Below, one piece after another: positions 1 to 10,259 of a DNA stretch of 64,000 nucleotides (its first letter is position 1; every line of letters starts with the position of its first letter). This DNA is from Ceratothoa steindachneri. Lineage: Eukaryota; Arthropoda; Malacostraca; Isopoda; Cymothoidae. Location of the stretch: positions 151,339,264 to 151,403,263 of the forward strand of contig OZ018331.1 in NCBI GenBank assembly GCA_963969495.1, written 5' to 3'. The notes beneath the pieces were generated by a model. That model saw nothing but the letters and a program-made list of their open reading frames with translations. It ran no database searches and was not told the DNA's origin. The position numbers and the translations under genes were made by a program.

Positions 1-100
1 CTATGGATGCATTATATGGGTGGGATTTGATGGATACGGATGACCTTTGATAGGCCCTTGTGGCTTTTGTCATCCGTTAAATTATGTTATGTTATGTTAT
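1..100 (+). repeat. 3' end of a CR1-type LINE with terminal hairpin and (TTATG)n tail
   Basis: The sequence ends with a 40-nt stem-loop (37-76) whose arms are CGGATGAC and GTCATCCG, followed by a short TTATG microsatellite. The same 3' terminus occurs at 8865-8930 and 19153-19216. It is a severely 5'-truncated LINE copy, or the end of one extending left of the window. Its tail abuts the minus-strand element that follows. Confidence 0.75.
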
Positions 101-338
101 CACCAGGGGAAGACAAAATCAAAGTCCCCCACAATATAATATAACGGATGACAAAAGCCACAAGGGCTCATCATAGGTCATCCGAGTCAAGCGGCCTCTT
201 TTCCAAGGCACCCAAACTCCCAGGAAAACTACATCCAGAGGATTGCATCCAGAAACAAGGGTATCACCAATCAAGGCTTGTCAAGAACTAAATCATGCAG
301 CTATAGATATATACAAACAATATTAATATATACAAAAC

Positions 339-3275
339 TTAGGAACCATCACAACCTTCCCTTCCCATAAACTCATCCAACCTACTCTTAAATACATTTA
401 GATTTGGACTACCTACTACCCTCTGCGGCAATTTGTTCCAGAAGTCTACCACTCTATTGGTGAAAAAATACTTTCTTAAATCCAACCTACACCCTTGCTT
501 TTTAATTTTCAAGTGGTGACCTCTAGTCCGATTTCCATCATCTAACTCAAAAAACTTGCTAACATCCAATTTATCTATCCCAGAAAAAATTTTAAAGAGC
601 TCAATCATATCCCCTCTCACACACCTCCTTTCGAACGAGAACATATTTAATACCCTCAGTCTATCTTCATATTCAAGGTGCCTCAGGGAAGGAATAATCT
701 TTGTTGCCCTCCGTTGCACTGACTCAAGAAGGTTAATATCATGTCTAAAATGTGGGGACCATGCCTGTATACAGTACTCTAGATGTGGCCTAACATAAGA
801 GTTATAGAGTTTAAGAATAACCTCCTTACTTTTGTAACTGACATTTCTCTTAATAAAACCCAGCACTCTATTTGCCCTATTTCTTGCTTCAATACACTGC
901 TTAGAAAACCTTAATGACTTATCTATTACTACTCCTAGATCTTTCTCATCCTCTACTGAGCTCAGCCAATGCCCATCCATTTCATAGTTAAATTCTCTAT
1001 TATCTTTTCCCATGTTAATAACTTTGCACTTATCAAGGTTGAAAGTCATTTGCCACTTATGTGCCCAGGATAATAATTTATTTAAGTCCCCCTGCACTTT
1101 AAAATTATCATTAATATCTTTAACTACAGCTGCTAATTTGGTATCATCCGCAAAAATTGACACTTTATTATTAACTGCCTCCCCAAGATCGTTTATATAG
1201 ATGACAAATAATAATGGACCGAGAACTGATCCCTGAGGAACCCCACTGATAACATCCCTCCACTCTGACTTTACACCATTTAGCACTACCCTTTGCTTCC
1301 TGTCTTTCAGCCACTCAGCTATCCAATTTGAAACCCCCCCACATATCCCAATCATTTTTAATTTATGAACTAGTCTCCTGTGTGGTACCTTATCAAATGC
1401 TTTACTAAAATCTAAGTAAATTATATCTACATTCTCTCCTTTATCTACTTGATCTGTTACAAACTCCAGAAAGTCTAGTAAGTTAGTCAAACATGATCTA
1501 CCTGATCTAAACCCATGCTGAGCATCGCTGATTAACCCCTCCCTCTCTAGATGTTGGCAAATCCCTTTTTTAACTATTTTCTCAAGAATTTTACAGACTA
1601 CAGGAGTTAGGCTAACCGGTCTAAAGTTATTTGGATCCTCTTTACTACCCTTCTTGAAAATGGGGACTACATTCGCTCTCTTCCAATCATCGGGTATTTC
1701 TCCATATTCCAATGACCTAGTATATAACTTGTCCAGAGCTATTGAGATACTTTCTACCCCTTCCTTAAGTATCCTAGAATGAATATTATCAGGGCGGGAG
1801 GCCTTGGTAGTATCTAAATCACCTATTAGTCCTTTTATCATCCTCCGATCCACGCAAATGTTAGTAAACACCTCTTTTCCTGACCTATGAGTACTATACA
1901 TAGGACTATTTAGTTTCTCTTTTGTAAATACTGATGCAAAATGACCATTTAGTACCTCAACTATTTCCTCATCAGTTTCTCTCACAAACCCTTCATTTTT
2001 GATAGGTCCTATTTTAACTCTGCCAGACTTGTTATTAGTTTTATAGTAACTAAAGAACTTTCTAGGATCTTTGTTGCTATCCTGAGCTAATATAATTTCT
2101 GACACCCTTTTGTTCTTCTTTATAATCTTATTTAACTCATTCCTAGCCATTCTATAATCACTTAAATTTTGAATATTATTTTGTACCTGTAATTTTTTAT
2201 ATGCCCTTTTCTTCTCTGAAATTTTTCTAGCTATCTCCTGATTCCACCATAATGGTTTCCTACTTTTGTTCCTAATGGCCTTCATTGGGATACATTGTTC
2301 TTGGACTACATTTATTATATGCTTGAAAGTATCCCACATCCCATAAGCATTTTTACCTCTGAATTCTATATCCCAGTCTACCAAATTTAGCAAGCTTCGA
2401 AGTTTTACATAATCTCCCTTATGAAAATTTGGAACTTTTTCAGCATTCTCAGTTATTTTACCCTTCTCAATTCCCAAGTTAAAACGAACTATCTGATGGT
2501 CACTATTTCCCAATGCTTCCCCAACAGTCAATTCTTGAACTAAATGATCACTGTTAGAAAGTACTAAATCTAATATATTGTCCCCCCTCGTTGGCTCATT
2601 AACAAATTGATTCAAAAAATTATCCTCAAAGCATTCTATGAACCTGCCACTTGTTCTATCCCTACCTATCATATTTTCCCAGTCCACAGAGTTTAAGTTG
2701 AAGTCCCCAATAATAACTGCATCTGTTTCACATCCCTTACTTATTTCCCTTATCATTAGTTCATCTATATCATCAGTCTGCCCAGGTGGCCTGTAAAAAG
2801 CTCCCAAATGCACCATTCTATTTTTACTGAACCTAATGTCTATCCAAAGTGACTCAACTCCATCCTGCTTTATTGAAGTATTTAAACTTGAAACAATGTT
2901 GTTTTTTATATAGATAATTATTCCTCCACCAATCCTACCTGTCCTTTGACTAATGTACATATTATAGCCCTGAAAATCAAATTCACTTATAGTGTCACTA
3001 AATTCTATTTCATTAACCCATGATTCAGTAACGCATAATATATCTATATCCTCATTGCTAATATAACTAAATAGCTCATCCTTCTTGTTTCTAAGACTAC
3101 GAGCATTTGTATAGAAACAATTTAACCCCCCTATCCCTGAAGCACCTCTTGAAACTTGAATGACCTCACCTCTATCGCCTTGGAACCTATTTCTGTTATC
3201 TGCCAAGTCCATTCTACTTTCAGTACTATAATGTCCTCTCATAATTCCCTGACCACTATTAGTATCTAGTTTCAC
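339..3275 (-). CDS. LINE ORF2: AP endonuclease-reverse transcriptase (978 aa)
   Basis: It nicks target DNA and reverse-transcribes the element RNA by target-primed reverse transcription. The N-terminal endonuclease shows TNARS (near residue 57), TESW (83-86), YRPP (161-164), GDFNLNSVDW (190-199) and NSDH (257-260), the metal-binding and catalytic blocks of the exonuclease-endonuclease-phosphatase fold. The RT shows NNFRPVSLT (549-557), [12 protein letters not shown] (621-632), [13 protein letters not shown] (678-690) and the catalytic FADD (708-711). All key acidic residues are present. The length matches the other full ORF2 in this window. Its start overlaps the end of ORF1 by 17 bp, which suggests reinitiation-type translation. 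The frame is intact, so it may be functional. Confidence 0.93.
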   Translation of the reverse strand: MKLDTNSGQGIMRGHYSTESRMDLADNRNRFQGDRGEVIQVSRGASGIGGLNCFYTNARSLRNKKDELFSYISNEDIDILCVTESWVNEIEFSDTISEFDFQGYNMYISQRTGRIGGGIIIYIKNNIVSSLNTSIKQDGVESLWIDIRFSKNRMVHLGAFYRPPGQTDDIDELMIREISKGCETDAVIIGDFNLNSVDWENMIGRDRTSGRFIECFEDNFLNQFVNEPTRGDNILDLVLSNSDHLVQELTVGEALGNSDHQIVRFNLGIEKGKITENAEKVPNFHKGDYVKLRSLLNLVDWDIEFRGKNAYGMWDTFKHIINVVQEQCIPMKAIRNKSRKPLWWNQEIARKISEKKRAYKKLQVQNNIQNLSDYRMARNELNKIIKKNKRVSEIILAQDSNKDPRKFFSYYKTNNKSGRVKIGPIKNEGFVRETDEEIVEVLNGHFASVFTKEKLNSPMYSTHRSGKEVFTNICVDRRMIKGLIGDLDTTKASRPDNIHSRILKEGVESISIALDKLYTRSLEYGEIPDDWKRANVVPIFKKGSKEDPNNFRPVSLTPVVCKILEKIVKKGICQHLEREGLISDAQHGFRSGRSCLTNLLDFLEFVTDQVDKGENVDIIYLDFSKAFDKVPHRRLVHKLKMIGICGGVSNWIAEWLKDRKQRVVLNGVKSEWRDVISGVPQGSVLGPLLFVIYINDLGEAVNNKVSIFADDTKLAAVVKDINDNFKVQGDLNKLLSWAHKWQMTFNLDKCKVINMGKDNREFNYEMDGHWLSSVEDEKDLGVVIDKSLRFSKQCIEARNRANRVLGFIKRNVSYKSKEVILKLYNSYVRPHLEYCIQAWSPHFRHDINLLESVQRRATKIIPSLRHLEYEDRLRVLNMFSFERRCVRGDMIELFKIFSGIDKLDVSKFFELDDGNRTRGHHLKIKKQGCRLDLRKYFFTNRVVDFWNKLPQRVVGSPNLNVFKSRLDEFMGREGCDGS

Positions 3276-4425
3276 GCCCGCAAAGACCTAATAACACGAT
3301 CATACTCTCCCACAACACATCTACCCCCCTCCTACTCAAATGCAGTCCATCCATCGCATACATTTCTTTCATTCCAACAAACCTATCCCACACATCCACA
3401 AACATGACACCTTCCATCTCACACATCCTCCTCACATAATCATTCAGACCAATCGCACGAGACATCCATTCTACCCCAACATCCATTCTTGGAAGCACAC
3501 CTGTCACAACACCTTTCATTCTACTTTCTTTCACCTTTTCAATCAACCTCTTGTACCTCTCACGTAACTCACATGCACCCACTTTCTTCACATCATTCAC
3601 TCCTACATGTGTAATCACAACCGCATCCCTTGCACAGCCAGACACCAGTTCCTCATACCTATCAGACAGATCTCTCACTCCAGCACCCGGCAAACACACC
3701 CTCAAACCATTCAATCTACTTGCATTCAACTTCCTATCTAAATATCTAACTCGCGAATCACCCATCACAAGCACTTCAGTCAGACTCCTATTCCTAACCC
3801 CCATAGACCTAACTCCATCCCCACTCCTATTCTCATTCAAACTACCAGTCACTCGAACTCCACCCCCACCCCCATCAGTCATATCACTTCCAGTTACTTC
3901 CTCTCTTAGGGCACTGAATCTATTAGTCAAGCTAATAGGTTCTGTGTCCCTCTGACTCACACACCTATTCTCCCCCTGGCTAACCACCTCAACAGAGGCA
4001 ACCCTATTCTCACAAAGAACAGGAGAAGCCTCCCTAGCTTCATGTTTCCTAACCACTCTCCACTGTCCCCCATCCTCACTAGGCCTATTTCTAACTAATC
4101 TAAGGGGGCTAACTTCACTATCACTAGAACTATCATATCCTACCTCCTCCACCGGCCCTCTACCTTCACCTGAAACATCTAACTGGCCTACCTCACCACC
4201 TAACCTATTCCCAAATCTAGGCCTAACACTAAGTTCCCTCCTGAGCTCAGCAACTAACCCCTCCAGCCTACATATCCTGTCTAAATCCTGCCTTCTCATC
4301 CCCTCTAAATCTACAATGCATTCACGCAGCCCACATACAACACATGTATACCCCTCACCTAATACACCACAACCAATGCATACATTCCGACACTCATGCT
4401 CACTTTCAGCCCCAAACTCCATCAC
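3259..4425 (-). CDS. LINE ORF1: SGNH esterase-like protein with Cys motif (388 aa)
   Basis: This is the first ORF of the A element and probably an RNP component of the retrotransposition intermediate. An N-terminal C-x2-C-x8-C-x2-C motif (C16, C19, C28, C31) may bind zinc. A Leu/Arg-rich stretch (about 40-65) could be a short coiled coil. An acidic and Gly-rich linker follows. The C-terminal half is an SGNH hydrolase: GDS (222-224, block I with the nucleophile Ser), GVND (275-278, block III) and DGLH (359-362, block V with Asp and His). Esterase ORF1s are known in CR1 elements; the biochemical role is unproven. The frame is intact and ends 17 bp inside ORF2. Confidence 0.88.
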   Translation of the reverse strand: MMEFGAESEHECRNVCIGCGVLGEGYTCVVCGLRECIVDLEGMRRQDLDRICRLEGLVAELRRELSVRPRFGNRLGGEVGQLDVSGEGRGPVEEVGYDSSSDSEVSPLRLVRNRPSEDGGQWRVVRKHEAREASPVLCENRVASVEVVSQGENRCVSQRDTEPISLTNRFSALREEVTGSDMTDGGGGGVRVTGSLNENRSGDGVRSMGVRNRSLTEVLVMGDSRVRYLDRKLNASRLNGLRVCLPGAGVRDLSDRYEELVSGCARDAVVITHVGVNDVKKVGACELRERYKRLIEKVKESRMKGVVTGVLPRMDVGVEWMSRAIGLNDYVRRMCEMEGVMFVDVWDRFVGMKEMYAMDGLHLSRRGVDVLWESMIVLLGLCGRETRY

Positions 4426-4591
4426 TTATTCAAACAAAGAAAGAATTTAAGTAGCAATAAGAAAAAAAAGAAGAGCAACTTAGCTTTCGCTGATTGTGGT
4501 GAGAAAAAAAAAACAAAAAAAACAAACAAACTATAGAAAAATCTGAAAAATAGATCAACAGACTGAGAGCTCTATAAAACACGTGCTACCT

Positions 4592-4624
4592 GTTCGAAGG
4601 TCAGTCTTCGACTGACCTTCGAAC
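4592..4624 (-). repeat. 14-bp perfect hairpin in the 5' UTR of element A1
   Basis: Two 14-nt arms (4592-4605 and 4611-4624, beginning GTTCGAAGG) are exact reverse complements around a 5-nt loop. It lies about 17 nt from the element's 5' end. It could be an RNA structure for 5' end definition or translation; function is not established. Family B shares the flanking 5' terminal bases but not this hairpin. Confidence 0.7.
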
Positions 4625-4641
4625 AAAGCCAGACAGCCAAC

Positions 4642-5809
4642 TTTAGTAAGGCTTTTGATCGAGTGCCACACTTACGGCTTCTGAGCAAAGTTAAAGCACA
4701 CAGGATCGATGGCAGTATATTTAGGTGGATTCAGTCATGGCTTGGTGACAGACAGCAAAGAGTTAGTATAGATGGAGTTAAATCTGAGTGGGTGTGTGTT
4801 AGCAGTGGAGTTCCGCAAGGATCTGTTTTGGGTCCTTTGCTATTCTTAATTTATATTAATGATCTTGACATGGGTATAAGTAGTGACCTGAGTAAATTTG
4901 CTGATGATACTAAGCTAGGTAGGGCCATTAGGGCTGATTCTGATGCTGTTGTAATGCAAGAGGAATTGACCATTCTGTCCAATTGGGCCGAGAAATGGCA
5001 AATGAAGTTTAACATAGACAAATGTAGTGTACTTAGTATAGGTAGAAATAATCTATTGAATAGTTATAAATTAAATGGGAGAATTTTAGGGAGGACCGAT
5101 TGTGAGAGGGACTTGGGTATTTTGGTAAGTTCAGACCTTCGTCCTAGAAAGCAATGCCTAAATGCTAAAAATAAAGCTAATAGGATATTGGGATTCATTA
5201 GGAGGAGTGTAAGCAATAAGAGTGCTGAAGTCATTCTAAAACTGTATCTGGCGCTAGTTAGGCCTCATCTAGACTATGCAGTACAATTTTGGTCACCATA
5301 TTATAGGAAGGATATTGATTTGCTTGAGTCTGTGCAGAGAAGGATGACAAAGATGATTGGTGGGCTAAGGAACTTACCTTATTGTGAAAGGCTCAGAAAA
5401 CTAAATCTACATACATTGGAAAGGAGAAGAGTCAGAGGGGAATTGATTGAAGTCTTCAAATGGGTAAAAGGATATAATAAAGGGGATCTGGGTAAGGTTC
5501 TTATACTTAGTGACCATGACAGGACACGTAGCAATGGGTTTAAGCTTGATAAGTATAGGTTTAGGAAGGAGATTGGGAGGAATTGGTTTACAAATCGTGT
5601 GGTAGATGAATGGAATAGGCTCACTAGACATGTGATAGAACATAAGAACATAAGAAAAGAAGGAGACTGCAAAAGACCATTCATGGCCTACACTTGGCAG
5701 CTCCTGTTTCATTCAACACACAAAAGATTTCTTACCAGAAGCCTCCTCTCTGGGTAGTTTTAAGAATAGATTAGATAAATATATGGATGAAGCTGCTAGA
5801 TGGGACTGA
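4642..5809 (+). pseudogene. ORF2 C-terminal part (RT), interrupted
   Basis: Encodes the RT from motif A (FSKAFDRVPH) through [13 protein letters not shown] and FADDTKL to the C-terminal domain (RRSVSNKSAEVILKLY, FTNRVVDEWNRL). It has no start codon of its own; the first Met (4663) is internal. A 100-bp insertion at 5641-5740 replaces the end of the frame (compare RHVIEASSLGSFKNRLD in copy B2); the original stop is at 5807-5809. It lacks the endonuclease and cannot be autonomous. Confidence 0.85.
5641..5740 (-). mobile_element. 100-bp 3'-terminal family B fragment inserted in B1
   Basis: The insert is the reverse complement of the last ~100 bp of family B (compare 5968-6067 and 13349-13448), ending in the ACATAAGAA-type tail. 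It is flanked by AGAA on both sides (5637-5640 and 5737-5740), which reads as a 4-bp target-site duplication. This is an extremely 5'-truncated LINE insertion, or a SINE that shares the LINE 3' end. Confidence 0.75.
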
Positions 5810-6067
5810 CTCTTTTTTCTTTTTTTTTTATGTATATATTTTTCTAAGGAGTGGGGAGATTATATTTTGCGGTTGCATGAATGGACATTATCCTCTGGAT
5901 GCATTTTATGTATATTGTAGATTAGATCTGATGAACTCCTGTAAGGGTGACAATGTTGATGACTTTTCTCTGGTAAGAAATCTTTTGTGTGTTGACTGGA
6001 ACAGGAGCTGCCAAGTGTAGGCCATGAATGGTCTTTTGCAGTCTCCTTCTTTTCTTATGTTCTTATG

Positions 6068-6500
6068 TATACAGGCATGGTCCCCACATTTTAGACACGA
6101 TATTAACCTTCTTGAGTCAGTGCAACGGAGGGCAACAAATATTATTCCTTCCCTGAGGCACCTTGAATATATAGATAGACTGAGGGTATTAAATATGTTC
6201 TCGTTCGAAAGGAGGTGTGTGAGAGGGGATATGATTGAGCTCTTTAAAAATTTTTCCGGGATAGATAAATTGGATGTTAGCAAGTTTTTTGAGTTAGATG
6301 ATGGAAATCGGACTAGAGGTCACCACTTGAAAATTAATAAGCAAGGGTGTAGGTTGGATTTAAGAAAATATTTTTTCACCAATAGAGTGGTAGACTTCTG
6401 GAACAAATTGCTGCAGAGGGTAGTAGGTAGTCCAAATCTAAATGTATTTAAGAGTAGGTTGGATGAATTTATGGAAAGGGAAGGTTGTGATGGTTCCTAA
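6068..6500 (+). pseudogene. ORF2 C-terminal fragment (family A)
   Basis: Encodes the last ~140 residues of the A ORF2 (RRATNIIPSLRHLEY, FTNRVVDFWNKL, ending GREGCDGS-like as in A1). The fragment lies beyond the RT catalytic motifs. Its frame is open through the natural stop, but it is orphaned from the rest of the gene by rearrangement. Confidence 0.85.
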
Positions 6501-6654
6501 GTTTTGTATATATTAATATTGTTTGTATATATCTATAGCTGCATGATTTAGTTCTTGACAAGCCTTGATTGGTGATACCCTTGTTTCTGGATGCAATCCT
6601 CTGGATGTAGTTTTCCTGGGAGTTTGGGTGTCTTGAAAAAGAGGCCGCTTGACT

Positions 6655-6694
6655 CGGATGACCTATGATGAGCCCTTGTGGCTTTTGTCATCCG
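6655..6694 (+). repeat. Family A 3' UTR hairpin 1
   Basis: Arms CGGATGAC and GTCATCCG enclose 24 nt. The same 40-nt unit is at 145-184 and 18501-18540 (minus). It probably helps the RT recognise the RNA, by analogy with LINE 3' stem-loops; this is inferred. Confidence 0.7.
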
Positions 6695-6772
6695 TTATAT
6701 TATATTGTGGGGGGACTTTGATTTTGTCTTTCCCTGGAGATGGTGCTTTTTGTGGGTGGGTTTTGACAGAGG

Positions 6773-6832
6773 CGGATGACCATTGATAGGCCCTTGTGGC
6801 TTTTGTCATCCGTGTAATTATGTTATGTTATG
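6773..6832 (+). repeat. Family A 3' terminal hairpin 2 plus TTATG tail
   Basis: A second copy of the 40-nt stem-loop (6773-6812) precedes the TTATG microsatellite. The same terminus is at 8865-8930, 18384-18423 (minus), 19153-19216 and 37-100. It marks the true 3' end of the family. Confidence 0.75.
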
Positions 6833-8830
6833 GTATTATTTTTGTTGCCCTCTTTTGTACTGACTCTAATAAGTTTATATCATGTCTAAAATGTGGTGAC
6901 CATGCCTGTATACAGTACTCTAACTGTGGCCTGACATAAGAGTTGTATAGTTTAAGGATGACCTCCTTACTCTTGTAGCTAACATTTCTTTTAATGTAAC
7001 CTAACACCCTATTTGCTCTATTTTTTGCCTCAATACAATGCTTTGAAAATTTCAGCGACCTATCTACTACTACTCCTAAGTCCTTCTCATCTTCAACTGA
7101 ATTAAGCCAATACCCATCCATCTCATAGCTAAATTCCCTATTATCTCTCCCCATGTTAATAACTTTGCATTTATTAAGGTTAAATGTCATTTGCCACTTC
7201 TGAGCCCAAGCTAACAACTTATTTAAGTCACCCTGCACTTTAAAGCTACCCTCAACCTCTTTGACTACAGCTGCCAATTTAGTGTCATCAGCAAAAATTG
7301 ACACTTTGCTATTTACACCTTGCCCAAGATCATTTACATAGATTATAAATAATAAAGGGCCTAAAACTGATCCCTGAGGTACGCCACTAATAACATTCCT
7401 CCACTCTGACCTCACTCCATTCAGTACAACTCTGGTTCCTATTTTTCAGCCATTTAGTTATCCAATTTAAAACATTCCCACATATCCCATGCAGCTTTAA
7501 TTTATGCACTAGTCTTCTATGTGGAACCTTATCAAAAGCTTTGCTGAAATCTAAGTAGATCACATCAACTTTCTCACCCCTATCTAATTCTTTAGTTACA
7601 TAATCCATAAAATCCAGTAAATTAGTTAAACACGATCTACCTTTTCTAAAAGCATGCTGAGCATCATTAATTAACCTGCTACTCTCTAGATGATCAGAAA
7701 TTCCCTTCTTAACCATCTTCTCAAGAATTTTACAGACTATAGAAGTTAAGCTTACCGGTCTAAAGTTATTTGGATCCTCTTTGCTTCCCTTTTTAAAAAT
7801 TGGCACTACATTTGCCAATTTCCAATCATTTGGTATTTCTCCAGACTAGTGATCTAATAAATATCTTCTCAAGAGCTACTGCAATACTTTCTACACCTTC
7901 TTTGAGTATCCTAGAATGAATTTTGTCAGGGCCAGATGCCTTACTAGTATTTGACTGCATTATAAGCCCTTTAATTTCTTCTCTGTCTATATTAATAGAA
8001 TTTATCACTACTTCCCTTGACCTAGAATTATCATCAATTAATCTAACTGGTTTCTCTTCTGTGAATACTGAAGCAAAATGATCATTAAGGACCTCTACTA
8101 TTTCCTCATCAGATTCTTTCAAAACCCCTTCATATTTAATAGGCCCTATTTTATCACTGTTAGATTTATTATTGATTCTATAATAGCTAAAGAATTTTTT
8201 AGGATCTTTATTATTATTTTTAGCTAAATTAATTTCTGCTGTCCTTTTGGTCTTCTTAATAATCTTATTTAGTTCATTTCTGGTTGACCTATAATGGTTT
8301 AAATTATCTAAACTACTCTCACTTTGTAATCTCTGGTATGCCCTTTTTTTCTCTGAAACTTTATTAGCTATTTCTTGATTCCACCATAATGGTTTCCTAC
8401 ATTTCTTCCTAATAGACTTCATCGGGATACACTGTTCCTGAACCATGTTTAATATAGTCTTAAAAATATCCCACATCTCATAAGTATTCTTTCCATGGAA
8501 TTCTATATCCCACCTAATCTGATTTAGCATGCCGCGTAATTTATTGTAATCTCCTATATAAAAATTTGGAATTTTTGTGGAGTTTGTCGTTGTTCTACCC
8601 TTAACTATTTGCAAATTAAACCGAACCATCTGATGATCACTGTTTCCCAATGATTCCCCTACACTCAATCCTTGAACTAAGTGATCATCATTTGAAAGAA
8701 TTAGATCTAATATATTGGCACCCCTTGTTGGCTTATTAACAAATTGGATCAAAAAGTTATCCTCAAAACACTCCATAAACTTACAACTTGCTCTATCTCT
8801 TCCTATCATATTTTCCCAGTCTACAGAAGT
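6833..8830 (-). pseudogene. Diverged A-like LINE ORF2 fragment (family E)
   Basis: Encodes an endonuclease-RT lacking both ends. From 8809: MIGRDRASCKFMECFED, then GNSDHQMVRF (endonuclease end), WWNQEIA, a frameshift near 7825, [23 protein letters not shown], a second frameshift near 7430, [13 protein letters not shown] and FADDTKL, ending in the C-terminal domain (VQKRATKIIP). It is clearly related to A but more divergent than the A copies are to each other. It has no ORF1 and no 3' UTR of its own. It abuts the A6 tail on the left and a 100-bp A-type 3' end in opposite orientation on the right. Confidence 0.85.
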
Positions 8831-8930
8831 TATGGTGCTTTTTGTGGGTGGGTTTTGACGGAGGCGGATGACCTTTGATAGGCCCTTGTGGCTTTTGTCA
8901 TCCGTGTAATTATGTTATGTTATGTTATGT
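8831..8930 (+). repeat. 100-bp family A 3' end with TTATG tail
   Basis: Contains only the last part of the A 3' UTR (ATGGTGCTTTTTGTGGG onward), the 40-nt hairpin (8865-8904) and the tail. It lies head-to-head with fragment E, a layout expected of a twin-primed LINE insertion. Family B copy B2 begins immediately after the tail. Confidence 0.75.
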
Positions 8931-9141
8931 TGTCTTGCAGGAAGCTCTTGATTCTCATTGTAAGATTGGGATATAATACTGATTTGGGTGTATAGTTTTT
9001 CTTGTATTTATTTAATACATCAATCACTGTGTAATAAATACATTAGTGATTAATACTTTTGGGGAAGATAACTGGCAGCAATCCTGAGCAAGAATTTTTT
9101 TTGGTGAGTGTTAACTTTTTCCTTAGTAAATTTCTGAGAGT

Positions 9142-10161
9142 ATGGCTGTTTGTATAGATGGTGAGAGCATGCCGTTTGAAAGTAGTGTGTATGTGGTGTG
9201 TGATGCATGTGGAGTTGAAAGGAGAGTGAATGTAACTGAATGCCGTGTGTGTTTTCTGGAAGGGGAGGTTAGGAGGTTGAGTGGGGAATGTAAGAGGTTG
9301 AATGATTTGGTGTTTGAGGTGAGAAGAGATGCAAGTGTGCGATTGAAGGGTGAGATTAGTGCTAAGAGGGTGGAAGATAGGGCTAGGACTGGGAACAGTG
9401 TGGAAGTTGTGAGTGATGATGAATGGTGGGTGAAAATGGATAGGATAGATAAGTTAGGACAGGTTAGGTGTGTGAATGAGAGGGACATAGAACCTGTTAG
9501 GTTGACTAACAGATTCAATGTCCTGAGAGAGGAAGAGTGTGAAAGTGATTTGCCTGGTGTGATTGTGGATGAAAGCAGGATGGGTGGTAGTGTGACTGAG
9601 AGCAGGAGGGAGGGTAATGTTAGGCCAAGACAGAATAGGAGAATGACTGAGGTGCTAGTGATGGGTGACTCTCAGATTAGGTATTTAGATAGGAAGTTGA
9701 GTGATAGCATGTGAAAGGGAATGAGAGTTTGTCTGCCGGGTGCTGGTGTAAGTGATGTTTGCGAGAGGTATGATAGGCTGGTTTCTGGGTGTGAGAGGGA
9801 TGCAGTTGTGATTACGCATGTGGGAGTGAATGATGTAAAGAAGGTGGGTACATGTGAGTTACGTGAGCAGTATAAAAGGTTAGTTGAAAGGATGAGTAAA
9901 AGCAGGGTAAAAGGTGTTGTTTCTGGTGTGCTTCCGAGATTGGATGTGGGGGTAGAATGGTTGTCGCGTGCAATTGGTTTGAATGAATATGTGAAAGGAC
10001 TGTGTGAGGAGTTAGGATTGGTGTTTGTAGATGTCTGGGGTGGGTTTTACGGGAATAGGAGGTTGTATGCGATGGATGGGCTCCATCTTAGTCGGGCAGG
10101 TGTTGAGGTTCTATGGGGGGAGCTGGATAGTGTGATTAGGTCCTTACTGGTGGGAAACTAG
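9142..10161 (+). pseudogene. ORF1 (SGNH esterase) of B2 with one nonsense codon
   Basis: It is homologous to the intact 339-aa ORF1 at 15417-16436. Residues 1-190 are open, then TGA at 9712-9714 replaces the Trp codon seen in B3 (SDSM-stop-KGMRV versus SDSKWKGMRV). The frame continues in phase to 10161 with GVND and DGLH. Cys residues of the N-terminal C-x2-C-x10-C-x2-C motif and the GDS block lie before the stop. It is otherwise undamaged, so the loss is recent. Confidence 0.88.
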
Positions 10162-10259
10162 AAGCTGTTAGAGGTAAGGGAATAACAGGAATAGAGGGCA
10201 GGTGTAGGAAATGGAAGGGATGCAGAGATAGAGGAATAGCTAAGGGAGAGGGCATACTG

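Larger units (their letters stand above)
101..4641 (-). mobile_element. Full-length CR1-like LINE, family A (copy A1)
   Basis: This is a complete two-ORF non-LTR retrotransposon: a 5' UTR of about 215 bp, an esterase ORF1, an endonuclease-RT ORF2 and a 3' UTR of about 240 bp. Its 5' end (minus strand from 4641) starts GTTGGCTGTCTGGCTTTG, which family B copy B3 shares exactly, so the start is probably the true transcription start. A 14-bp perfect hairpin lies just inside. The 3' UTR holds one 40-nt hairpin (145-184) but stops before the second hairpin present in other A copies. Both ORFs are open, suggesting recent activity. CR1/L2-superclade assignment rests on the RT motifs and the SGNH-type ORF1 and is an inference from family knowledge. 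Confidence 0.9.
4642..6067 (+). mobile_element. 3' part of a family B LINE (copy B1)
   Basis: Begins exactly at the RT motif A codons (TTTAGTAAGGC...) and runs through the ORF2 end, the 3' UTR and the (TTCTTATG)2 tail at 6052-6067. It is the missing 3' part of minus-strand copy B3, which stops at the same RT codons. Sequence is nearly identical to B2 over the shared part. Its left edge touches the 5' end of A1 and its tail touches an A-family fragment. Confidence 0.88.
6068..6832 (+). mobile_element. 3' part of a family A LINE (copy A6)
   Basis: Starts within the ORF2 C-terminal region (from TATACAGGCATGG), includes the stop at 6498-6500, and continues through a full 3' UTR with two 40-nt hairpins (6655-6694 and 6773-6812) and the TTATG tail. 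It is the continuation of minus-strand fragment A3, missing only 2-3 bp between them. Divergence from A1 is low. No start codon or catalytic region is present. Confidence 0.85.
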
